Below the pieces are notes generated by a model. It was not told the origin of the DNA. It saw only the letters and a list, made by a program, of their open reading frames with translations, and ran no database searches. Below, one piece after another: positions 53,074 to 60,623 of a stretch of 60,623 bases of DNA (its first letter is position 1; the number at the start of each line of letters is the position of its first letter). The DNA is taken from the NCBI GenBank assembly GCA_015654475.1, contig JAATGV010000033.1:1-60623 (forward strand). The letters are read 5' to 3'. Position numbers and translations under genes: made by a program. This DNA is from Actinomycetales bacterium. Its GTDB lineage: Bacteria; Actinomycetota; Actinomycetes; Actinomycetales; Microbacteriaceae.

Positions 53074-55451
53074 GCCGGTCCCGGCGGCGCTTGCCAACGT
53101 GGGCATTAGCCCGCTTCTTCGTTCGAGCGAAGCCTGTGCGGCTTGGATTCTTTGTGGTCAGTTCGGCCGTCGCTGTTTTGGTGCTTGGCACGCTGAGTTT
53201 CCAGGCAGTGCAGCTCTCATCGGTGCAGGTGGCACAATCTGAGCTTGGCGATGCATCAGCGCTTGTCGTATTCCCAGGTGCAGCGCCCGTTGGCGGCGAC
53301 TACCGCTCAATCAAGAAAGATATCGCCATCGCCGCTGAAGCTGCGGGCGCCTCAGAGCTGACTGTGTCTTTTTTTGCCGCGCAGATACGCGATAGTGACG
53401 CGCGCATGGTGAATCTTATTGAACAGCCGAGTGCGCAGTCCGAGTCGATGGGCGTGACTCTGGTCTCAGGGTCTTGGCCTCGTGACGCCAGTGAGGCCGT
53501 CGTCTCCAGCGCTTACGCGAAACTGCACCCGATCGGGTCTTCGGTCACCATGTTCAATGGTGCGCTCACCGCGCGCATTGTCGGCGTAGCGCAGAACGAC
53601 TATTACCGTTCAAGCTCGGAGGTCTACCTCGGGCCGGGTGCATGGTCATCGCTGCGTTCCCTTGATGCGTCAACTGCGGAACGTCTTGATGCGGCGGCCG
53701 ATATCCAGGCCTTCTGGAATGGCGGCGATCCCGAAACCGTGGCGCAATCGATTGCGGCCGTTGTGCCACATGATCGAGAGCTCGGTCTGCAAACTCGTGA
53801 ACAAATACTCTCGCTCGATTCTGCTCGCTATGTCGAACTGCAGTTGGTAGCACTGCTTGCGCCGCTAGTCGCTGGACTCGTCGGCTCGCTGATTGCCACA
53901 CGATTCATGAGACGAATCCGCTCGTCGATGCATGCGGTTGGCGTCTCGTTCAATTAGACGCGCCCAGCTGTGGCTGCCGCGCTAGCAGTGACCACCATTG
54001 GTGGTGGGGCAACCGGTGTGCTCGTCGGCGTATTGCTTGGTCTTGTCGCCCGGCCAATCATCAATGGGTTCTGGAACACGGCACTTAGCCCGATTCACAA
54101 TGTGACGGCATTCGCACTAGGTTCCGTGGCCGCCGCGGTTGTTGGTGCCGTACTTGGGTTTCTTTCTCTTGGTGCAGACCGCGTGCCCCGGCGCGCACCG
54201 CGATCGCGCCGGGCGCCTACCGTATCGATCGGGATGGTTGCTGCGGCAGTATTCGTGGTCGCCGGATGGGGTTTAGCGCAAGACGCTGATAGCTCTAATC
54301 AGCTCATTCTTGCTGCGCTCTGTTTCGGTCTCGCGGTTGTCTCAATTGCCCCCCTTGCGTTCGCTGCGCTTGCTCGGAGCAAGCCGAATAGCTTTTCGCT
54401 GCGATTAGCCATGAGGCGTACTGCCGCCGATAGGCGAAGCACCACGATTGCCATAACCGGTTCAGCGACCCTACTTCTCATCGCCTTTGCTACTACCACG
54501 CTAATCGACAGTTCAATTACGTCCATCAATAACAGCACGGAGTCGTTGATACCGCCAGGTCAAGTCCAGCTCACGCCGGTCTTGAAGAGCGCGGCTGCCA
54601 ACGAGTCCTTACGCGGTGAATTCGAGAAGGCTTCAGGGCTTCACGATCCGTACATGTTGTGGACGGCGACCGCAGATACGGGGCTTGCCGACGGCAGCAC
54701 GTTCGTGGCCGAAAGCACAGCCGATGTCGGTCACCTTGTCGGCGGCGTGCTCACCCAAGAGCAACAAGACATTCTCGAAGACGGCGGAACGTTACGATTC
54801 CACGACGACGGCCTCACCCAGGTCACGTTTGAATCAGACGACGGCACCACTTTCGACACATCGGCGATCAGCATTGAGGGCCTTGACCCAGCATGGTCCA
54901 ACTTTGACGGGTTCATCTTGCGCAGCACCGCGAAGAAGCATGACGTCCAGCTGGTCTACCCCACCTACGTCTACACCGATTTGACGCCGGAGCAACAGGA
55001 TTCAGCAGTTGCCGCCGGAAATGCGATTGGAATCACCGCATCCTGGGTGAAGGCCTATCAAGCACCAGACGTTATTGCGTTCCCGCTGATCTCTGGTGCG
55101 ATCGCAGCGGGCATCGCGTTGATTGCCGGGTTCTTGCTGGCTTTTGTGAGCGCAGGCGAGGCTAGGGCCCTTCGGCCAACCCTTGCGGGTCTTCGTGCCC
55201 TCGGGCTTTCACACTCGTGGCTGACGACGGCGCTCGCATGGCGAATGCTCATCCTCTTGGTCAGCGCCGCTGTAACAGCAGCGATTGGGGCCGTCATCGG
55301 TGTTGGCTGCGCGTTGTTGTTCGGGCATTTCCAGTTCGGGGTGAGCGTCCCCTGGTTGCCTTTGCTGGCCACCATCCTTGCCCTTGCTGCATTCACATTC
55401 TTGGGCACGTGGCGGGCGTCGCGGCGCATCAGGCTGAACGAACGCGGCTAG
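53070..55451 (+). pseudogene. FtsX-type ABC permease interrupted by one in-frame TAG
   Basis: From GTG 53070 the frame encodes RFFVRAKPVRLGFFVVSSAV, a long extracellular domain and a membrane helix leading to RRIRSSMHAVGVSFN. TAG at 53955-53957 then stops it, but the same frame resumes at once with TRPAVAAALAVTTIGGG and runs to 55451 with further membrane helices, a second outer domain and a C-terminal FtsX-like core. Intact length would be 793 residues, normal for double-FtsX permeases. In FtsX proteins the segment after the helix is usually G-x-S-x-R-Q-x-R, so Gln (CAG to TAG) is the likely lost residue. GTG 53970 could restart the second half. Confidence 0.85.
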
Positions 55452-55521
55452 ACGAGCACGCGCAACCGGCTGCTGGCGTAACCTTTAAGGGTTGTCCCAC
55501 TGACCGAAGGATGAGTGCTGA

Positions 55522-56496
55522 ATGGTTTCTGCTGAGATCGTCGCGGCTGCGGCCGCACATCCGAGCCCCGAAAATCTTGCGCAACTCATCGGATCGGTTC
55601 CGGCCGTTGACGAGGCCGCTGTGGCGGAGCAGGTCTCCACAGCTGTCGCCGCCGAGCATTCGGCGTCGCGCATCGCTGCCCTGCTTGACATTGCGATCGG
55701 CCTGATCGACCTGACAACGCTTGAGGGAAGTGACACTGCCACGTCGGTGGCTGCCCTTGCCCGTCGGGCAATCAACCCTGACCCGAACGACTCGGGTGCG
55801 CCACATACGGCCGCCGTTTGCGTGTATGGTGACCTGGCCCATGCTGCACGGCAGGTGCTCGGCCCGTCATCGGGGGTGCAGCTTGCTTGCGTTGCCGGGG
55901 CCTTTCCTGCAGGCCGCGCCAACATTGACGTCAAGCTCGCCGATGTGCGATATGCGCTGAGCCAGGGCGCAACCGAAATTGACATGGTCATTGATCGTGG
56001 TGCTTTTCGCGAACAAGACTTCGTCAAGGTCTTCGACGACGTGGCACGTATCGTCGCCGAGTGCCGTGCGGCTTCGCGTCCGATCACAGTGAAGGCGATT
56101 CTCGAAAACGGCGAGCTCGGTGGCGCAACCCAAGTGCGCCAGGCATCCTGGCTGGCAATGCTCGCTGGCGCAGACATGATCAAGACCTCAACAGGGAAGA
56201 TCCCGTCGGCCGCGACCTTGCCAGATGTCGCGATCATGCTTGATGCCGCCCTCGAATATGAGCAGATCACCGGGCGCGCAGTCGGAGTCAAAGCTGCCGG
56301 AGGAATCCGCACTGCACGCGACACTGTCGATTACCTGACCCTCGTTGCCAATATCGCAGGCCCAGCATGGCTGGCTCCGCAGCGGTTCCGGTTCGGAGCA
56401 TCAAGCGTCTTGACCGATGTCGTTCGCGCGAGGCAGGCGCTTGCCGAGGGCCGAGACCCGTTTGCAGGCACCGCGCCCCAGCACGGAAAATACTAA
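55522..56496 (+). CDS. deoC: Deoxyribose-phosphate aldolase
   Basis: A 324-residue aldolase cleaving deoxyribose 5-phosphate to glyceraldehyde 3-phosphate and acetaldehyde in nucleoside breakdown. VCVYGDLAHAARQVLG, GAFPAGRANIDVKLADVRYAL, EIDMVIDRGAF, TVKAILENGEL and MIKTSTGKIPSAAT (Schiff-base Lys) and VGVKAAGGIRTARD are the family blocks. It is longer than the E. coli enzyme and belongs to the larger DERA type with an N-terminal helical extension. Confidence 0.95.
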   Translation: MVSAEIVAAAAAHPSPENLAQLIGSVPAVDEAAVAEQVSTAVAAEHSASRIAALLDIAIGLIDLTTLEGSDTATSVAALARRAINPDPNDSGAPHTAAVCVYGDLAHAARQVLGPSSGVQLACVAGAFPAGRANIDVKLADVRYALSQGATEIDMVIDRGAFREQDFVKVFDDVARIVAECRAASRPITVKAILENGELGGATQVRQASWLAMLAGADMIKTSTGKIPSAATLPDVAIMLDAALEYEQITGRAVGVKAAGGIRTARDTVDYLTLVANIAGPAWLAPQRFRFGASSVLTDVVRARQALAEGRDPFAGTAPQHGKY

Positions 56497-56541
56497 ACAT
56501 CCACATCACAGAATTCGCAATAGCGCACGAGGAAAGAAGAC

Positions 56542-57231
56542 ATGACGGGCTACACAGTCGGGTTGGTTGGATCGACGGGTCGATTAGGCACCCTCATCGA
56601 CGACCTCATCGAGACTCTCGACGATTTTGTCGTCACAGCACGGCCAAGTCGGCTGGGTGATTGGGAATCTCTCGATGACGTGGATATCGTCGTCGATGCC
56701 ACGCATATCGATGTGAGTCGTGGCCTGGCCCGGTATTGCATCGGTGCAGGCAAGAAGCTGATTATCGGCACAAGCGGCTGGTCTGACGACCTGGTGGCGG
56801 CGCTGAAGGAGAAGGCAGCACTCGTGCCAGAAGCCGGTGTGCTCATCGTTCCCAACTTCGCTGTCGGCTCTGTGCTTGCAAGCCGACTTTCGGCTCTGGC
56901 TGCGGCGACCTTTCCTGCTGTCGAAATCATTGAGGCGCACCATGCCAGCAAAGTGGATGCTCCCTCTGGTACATCGGTTCGCACGCGCGAACTCATCAAT
57001 CAGGCGCGTCCGCCACAGTCGCCGCCTGTGCCCATCCACTCGGTGCGCCTTCCAGGAATCGTTGCACGGCAGTCGACGCTGCTCGGGGGTGCGGGGGAGT
57101 ACCTCACCATCACCCACGAAACGACCTCCAACGAGGCATATCTTGCAGGCATTACGCTCGCGTTGAACGCGATCGGCACGCTTGAGGGCGTGCATGTCGG
57201 GCTCGACCGACTACTTGGGTTTGCCGAATGA
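56542..57231 (+). CDS. dapB: 4-hydroxy-tetrahydrodipicolinate reductase
   Basis: A 229-residue lysine/diaminopimelate biosynthesis enzyme. VGLVGSTGRLG binds NAD(P)H; IEAHHASKVDAPSGTS holds the catalytic His pair and Lys and the substrate loop. C-terminal block NEAYLAGITLALNAIG. ATG 56542 has GAAAGAAG ahead. It overlaps the following small gene by four bases. At 229 residues it is slightly shorter than average (about 250), lost mainly between the nucleotide fold and the hinge. Confidence 0.93.
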   Translation: MTGYTVGLVGSTGRLGTLIDDLIETLDDFVVTARPSRLGDWESLDDVDIVVDATHIDVSRGLARYCIGAGKKLIIGTSGWSDDLVAALKEKAALVPEAGVLIVPNFAVGSVLASRLSALAAATFPAVEIIEAHHASKVDAPSGTSVRTRELINQARPPQSPPVPIHSVRLPGIVARQSTLLGGAGEYLTITHETTSNEAYLAGITLALNAIGTLEGVHVGLDRLLGFAE

Positions 57232-57695
57232 GGTTGTCAGTTCGGGGGCTCGGCACGGTTGCTGGAGTAGCCATCATGGCGGCTCTCACGCTCGGCTATG
57301 TCGGTGTGCTCGGGTATTTCGGTGTGATGACCATGATCGGCGGCGGTGTGGTTGCGGCGGCTCTTGGTGTCGCATGCATCGCTATGGCGGCCCTTGGGGC
57401 GTGGGCGGTTGCCGCCGAGGTCGTGTTCGGGTTTCGAGCCACGCAGCTGACCAATCGGCTGGCCCGCGAGGAGGGCCTGCCAACTGACCGTCTTCCCGTC
57501 ACCGAGTCTGGCCGGAGGGATCGGGAGGCCGCGCGCGCTGCGCTCGACTTGCTGAAGGCGACCCCAGAAATCGGCGATGGAGAATGGCAGGCCCATCTCC
57601 GGTTTGCTCTTCTTGCTGACGCGTCGGGGGACAGACGGGCGGCGCGTCGCGCCACGATCGCGGCGTTGAGGGCCGCAAGGCGTTCTGACCGATAG
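57228..57695 (+). CDS. Hypothetical membrane protein between dapB and thyX
   Basis: A 155-residue protein. Two hydrophobic segments (about residues 8-30 and 33-60) precede a cytoplasmic, Arg/Ala-rich helical part with GLPTDRLPVTESGRRDREAARAALDLL and an end ADASGDRRAARRATIAALRAAR. No domain recognised. ATG overlaps the dapB stop, so it is in the same operon, and thyX follows after ten bases. Homologues at this place are common in Microbacteriaceae-like genomes; that statement is from general knowledge. Confidence 0.75.
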   Translation: MRLSVRGLGTVAGVAIMAALTLGYVGVLGYFGVMTMIGGGVVAAALGVACIAMAALGAWAVAAEVVFGFRATQLTNRLAREEGLPTDRLPVTESGRRDREAARAALDLLKATPEIGDGEWQAHLRFALLADASGDRRAARRATIAALRAARRSDR

Positions 57696-57705
57696 GTTTG
57701 TATCC

Positions 57706-58449
57706 GTGCCAGAAATTGAATTTCGTTCAGATGTGACAGTTGAGCTCGTTCGCGCGAGCGCATCCGACTCAGACGTGCTGTTTGCTGCGCGCGTCTCGAC
57801 AGCCGGGGAGCAGAGCCTAGAGCAGGATGCACTCATCAGCACGCATGAGGTGAGTGAGGAGCAGGCCAAAAAAGACGCAGGGTTGATCAACTACCTGATG
57901 CGCGATCGCCATGGCTCGCCTTTCGAACACAACTCGATGACGTTTTATGTGCAGGCGCCTATTTTCGTGTTCCGTGAGTTCATGCGTCACCGGATGGCGA
58001 GCTACAACGAAGAGTCGGGCAGGTATCGTGAGCTTCGCCCTGTCTTCTATGTCCCTGGGCCAGAGCGCAACCTTGTCCAACAGGGGCGACCTGGCAAGTA
58101 CGATTTTGTTCCTGGAACCGCCGAACAGTTCGGCCTTGTCGAGCAAGAGATTCGCACATCCTCGCAGCGTGCTTACGAGTCGTACCAGAAGATGCTTGAC
58201 GCCGGTGTTGCCCGCGAGGTTGCTCGTGCAGTGCTTCCGCTCAATATCTATTCGTCGATGTATGTGACGATGAATGCGCGTAGCCTGATGAATTTCCTCT
58301 CGTTGCGGACTAAGCGTCCTGAGAGCACCTTCCCGTCATTTCCCCAGAGGGAGATTGAGATGTGTGCAGAGAAGATGGAGGTTTTCTGGGTGAACCTGAT
58401 GCCGAGCACCGCTGCTGCGTTTGAGAAGAACGGGCGAGTGGCACCGTAA
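57706..58449 (+). CDS. thyX: Flavin-dependent thymidylate synthase
   Basis: A 247-residue enzyme making dTMP from dUMP with FAD and NADPH. The ThyX signature RHRMASYNEESGRY (residues 94-107) is complete. SPFEHNSMTFYVQAPIFVFREF and FLSLRTKRPESTFPSFPQREIEMCAEKM (in parts) are also family-typical. GTG start at 57706. No thyA is seen in this window. Confidence 0.97.
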   Translation: MPEIEFRSDVTVELVRASASDSDVLFAARVSTAGEQSLEQDALISTHEVSEEQAKKDAGLINYLMRDRHGSPFEHNSMTFYVQAPIFVFREFMRHRMASYNEESGRYRELRPVFYVPGPERNLVQQGRPGKYDFVPGTAEQFGLVEQEIRTSSQRAYESYQKMLDAGVAREVARAVLPLNIYSSMYVTMNARSLMNFLSLRTKRPESTFPSFPQREIEMCAEKMEVFWVNLMPSTAAAFEKNGRVAP

Positions 58450-58454
58450 CGATC

Positions 58455-60125
58455 ATGCCGGATTTCGCGTCGCGCCCGTGGCTGGCGCATTATCCTGAAG
58501 GCCTTGGAGCCGAGATTCCGCCAACCGACTTTGCCACTGTGGGAGAGTTTGCGGTCGCCGCCATGCGTAAGTGGTCTGACAGACCGGCGTTCGAGAACAT
58601 GGGCACGACTCTCACGTATCGCGATCTCGATAGGTTGAGTAGAAGTTTCGCCGCATATCTGCGCGGCGTTGCTGGCCTCAACGCCGGCGATCGAATCGTT
58701 ATCGTGATGCCGAATGTGTTGCAGTTTCCCGTTGCCGTGTTCGGTGCTTTGCGCGCCGGATTGATCCCCGTCAATGCGAATCCGCTGTACACGGCTACTG
58801 AACTGCGTGGCATTTTCGCGGAGGTGCTGCCTCGGGCCGTTGTCGTTCTTGAGAACTTCGCCCATGTTGTAGACCGTGCCATTGCTGGCACGAGCGTCGA
58901 GCGTGTTGTTGTCACTGGCGTCGGTGATTTGTTCCCTTCGCCCAAGCGAGTGGCCATTGAGGTAGCCCTCCGACTGGGCAAGAAGATCCCGCCGTATGAA
59001 CTCCCTGGCAGAGTCGGATTTCGTGGGGCGCTCGCCGCGGGTGCCCGCCTCGAACTGCCCGCCGTGGTGGCTGATCGAGACGATGTCGCTCTTCTGCAAT
59101 TCACAGGGGGTACGAATGGTTCGCCGAAGGCCGTGATGTTGACTCACGGCAATCTTCTCGCCAATCAGAGCCAGTTGGCGCTGGTCGGCTCGATCCCGTT
59201 GACCCTCGGGCGCGAGATCGTCTTGACCGCGCTGCCGCTCTACCACATCTTCTGTTTCACGGTGAACTGTCTTGCGTTGTTCGGTATGGGTGCTCAAAAT
59301 GTGCTCGTCACCAACCCGCGTGACGTCAAGGCTCTCGTGCGAACGATCGCGCGCACTCGCCCGACGGTGACAATGCTCGTCTCGACTCTTGCTGCGGCAC
59401 TCCTCGAGGACGAGCGGTTTCGATCTCTTGACTTCGACCAGGTCAAGCTCGATATCGCGTGTGGGATGTCTGTGCAGACCTCCGTGGCACAACGATGGTC
59501 CGAGGTGACAGGCCACCCCTTGTTCGAGGGGTATGGACTGACTGAGGCGTCGCCTGTTGTGGCGTTGAACCCACTGTGGGGAGGGGAGAGGACGGGCAGC
59601 ATCGGGATCCCGCTTCCTTCGACCGAGGTGCGAATCGTCGACCAGGATGGCAAACCTCTTCCCATCGGCGAGACCGGTGAGATGGCTGTTCGCGGCCCAC
59701 AGGTCATGAAGGGTTATTTGAACCGGCCGGGCGAGACGTCCGAGGCGATTACCCCTGACGGGTGGCTGCTCACCGGGGATATCGCCCGCATGGACTCAGA
59801 CGGTTTCCTCACCATGGTCGATCGTAAGAAAGATCTCATCGTGGTCGGTGGATTCAACGTGTACCCCAGTGAGGTTGAGACCGTGATCGGATCACACCCC
59901 GGTGTCGCCGAGGTTGGGGTTGTTGGCGTGCCCGATGAGTATTCGGGCGAATCGGTTCGCGCATACGTCGTTGCGCGTGACGATACGCTGACGGCCGATG
60001 CCCTTCTCCAGTTCTGCCGCGAACGCTTGACGGGATACAAGAGGCCCCGCTCGTTTGTTTTTGTGGACGAATTGCCCAAGACGTCCGTTGGCAAGGTGTT
60101 GCGGCGAGCATTGCGCGATAGGTAG
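58455..60125 (+). CDS. fadD: Long-chain acyl-CoA ligase
   Basis: A 556-residue AMP-forming ligase. LLQFTGGTNGSPKAVMLTHGN is the P-loop, which differs from the common TGGTTGxPKG at two places (Asn for Thr, Ala for Gly). Other blocks: GYGLTEASPVVALNP, GWLLTGDIARMDSDGFLTMVDRKKDLIVVGGFNVYPSEVE (in parts) and the C-terminal catalytic Lys in LPKTSVGKVLRR. It activates fatty acids to acyl-CoA. ATG 58455 lies five bases after the thyX stop. Confidence 0.93.
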   Translation: MPDFASRPWLAHYPEGLGAEIPPTDFATVGEFAVAAMRKWSDRPAFENMGTTLTYRDLDRLSRSFAAYLRGVAGLNAGDRIVIVMPNVLQFPVAVFGALRAGLIPVNANPLYTATELRGIFAEVLPRAVVVLENFAHVVDRAIAGTSVERVVVTGVGDLFPSPKRVAIEVALRLGKKIPPYELPGRVGFRGALAAGARLELPAVVADRDDVALLQFTGGTNGSPKAVMLTHGNLLANQSQLALVGSIPLTLGREIVLTALPLYHIFCFTVNCLALFGMGAQNVLVTNPRDVKALVRTIARTRPTVTMLVSTLAAALLEDERFRSLDFDQVKLDIACGMSVQTSVAQRWSEVTGHPLFEGYGLTEASPVVALNPLWGGERTGSIGIPLPSTEVRIVDQDGKPLPIGETGEMAVRGPQVMKGYLNRPGETSEAITPDGWLLTGDIARMDSDGFLTMVDRKKDLIVVGGFNVYPSEVETVIGSHPGVAEVGVVGVPDEYSGESVRAYVVARDDTLTADALLQFCRERLTGYKRPRSFVFVDELPKTSVGKVLRRALRDR

Positions 60126-60148
60126 GAAATCGCGGCAACCGCGGCATC

Positions 60149-60280
60149 TCAGTTCTCCGCCTTCGGGACGTTGCAATTCGGGCAGCCCCACGGGTGCGGG
60201 GCGGTTACCTCAGCGGTTGTCGGTGCGCAGCGGCACTCGCCACTCCTTGTCCGAGAGAATTCGTGCGGCTGCAAGCCCAA
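60149..60280 (-). CDS. Possible small zinc-ribbon-like protein overlapping the end of the ThrE-type gene
   Basis: In a frame shifted from the exporter, the minus strand reads GECRCAPTTAEVTAPHPWGC and then PNCNVPKAEN before TGA at 60149. CRC and CPNC spaced by about 17 residues resemble a zinc ribbon, and the tail looks like a genuine C-terminus. Possible starts are TTG codons at 60280 or 60274, neither with a good ribosome binding site. It may be a short overlapping gene, a tail reached by frameshifting from the exporter, or chance. Confidence 0.3.
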   Translation of the reverse strand: MGLQPHEFSRTRSGECRCAPTTAEVTAPHPWGCPNCNVPKAEN

Positions 60281-60623
60281 CGGCGAGGCATACGACCACG
60301 AAGAATGCTTCGATCGCGTTGCTGAGCGCATCGAGGACCTGCCCCTGATTCACGTACACGATGGCCCGGTATGCCGCGGCTCCGGGAATCATGATCAGCA
60401 CGGCAGGCACTGACAATGTGATTCTCGGGTATACGAGCCTTCCCACCGCGAATGTCGCCATCGTGCCGACAACGAAGGTTGCCCCCATCGCAGCAAGTTG
60501 TGGCGGCCATCCGAGATGGATGACGCTCAATCGCAGCGTATTGGCGACGGCACCAATAATGGCAGCGACGACGGCCATCTTCCATGGCGAGTTGAACATG
60601 ACGGCGAACCCGAGCACGCCGAG
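60210..60623 (-). CDS. ThrE-type threonine/serine exporter C-terminal part (partial)
   Basis: The frame is open from the window edge to TGA at 60210, at least 137 residues with four or five membrane segments. FVVGTMATFAVGRLVYPRITLSVPAVLIMIPGAAAYRAIVY (in parts) is the signature of the ThrE_2/DUF3815 domain of threonine/serine exporters. The N-terminal hydrolase-like part lies beyond the window. It converges with fadD. Confidence 0.85.
   Translation of the reverse strand, partial: LGVLGFAVMFNSPWKMAVVAAIIGAVANTLRLSVIHLGWPPQLAAMGATFVVGTMATFAVGRLVYPRITLSVPAVLIMIPGAAAYRAIVYVNQGQVLDALSNAIEAFFVVVCLAVGLAAARILSDKEWRVPLRTDNR

Noticed and set aside
53955-53957. UAG in the permease read as pyrrolysine or another amino acid
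   Set aside because: No sign of such recoding in the window; UAG ends other genes normally.
58248-59516. 422-codon open frame opposite fadD
   Set aside because: Antisense shadow; His/Arg-rich composition without domains.

Overview
The window is chromosomal DNA of a high-GC Gram-positive bacterium (Actinomycetota). Coding density is high, genes are often joined by GTGA/ATGA stop-start overlaps, and the order rpsO - pnp - M16 peptidase ... dapB - thyX is familiar from Microbacteriaceae-like actinobacteria; the family assignment is inference. No rRNA, tRNA, CRISPR array, prophage or transposase was found. UGA, UAA and UAG all act as ordinary stops.

Layout. 1-3.2 kb: a partial yaaA, a nitrilase-fold amidohydrolase, a double palindromic repeat and an ABC-F ATPase. 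3.3-8.8 kb: a sugar locus with a LacI-type operator, binding protein, two permeases, a GH130 mannoside enzyme and a LacI regulator. 8.9-15.6 kb: an MgtA-type Mg2+ ATPase with a structured leader, then a coupled operon of GT4 glycosyltransferase, alpha/alpha-barrel-like protein and a second, longer GH130. 15.7-23.3 kb: fatty acid desaturase, cold-shock protein, MFS transporter, a secreted HExxH protein, DUF3618/holin pair, a small hydrolase and a DivIVA-like coiled-coil protein. 23.4-27 kb: flavin locus (LLM monooxygenase, MarR, FMN reductase) and an aldo/keto reductase. 27-32.7 kb: YggS, cardiolipin synthase, thioredoxin/DUF4395 pair, dihydroorotate dehydrogenase-like protein, GluQ-RS. 32.8-36.8 kb: TPP riboswitch and YkoEDC-type ECF transporter, followed by a kinase-like protein and a MarR regulator. 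36.8-43.3 kb: HlyD/MacB-type exporter with a two-component system. 43.4-46.9 kb: DMT transporter, PLP decarboxylase and divergent agmatine deiminase. 47-60.6 kb: rpsO, pnp, M16 peptidase, GNAT, a broken ABC exporter, deoC, dapB, thyX, acyl-CoA ligase and a partial ThrE-type exporter.

The most notable result is that three otherwise intact genes are each cut by a single in-frame stop: the LLM oxidoreductase (TAA), the DUF4395 membrane protein (TGA) and the FtsX-type permease (TAG). In each case the reading frame continues downstream with clearly family-like protein. Either the strain carries several fresh pseudogenes or the assembly has base errors. The second notable unit is the GT4 / alpha-alpha-barrel / GH130 operon, which looks like a dedicated make-and-turn-over system for a (probably mannose-based) glycan, with a second GH130 in a LacI-controlled uptake locus a few kb away.

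Functionally the window mixes housekeeping (translation, RNA decay, lysine and dTMP synthesis, phospholipids) with accessory functions in carbohydrate uptake, metal and vitamin transport, redox defence and drug or peptide export.
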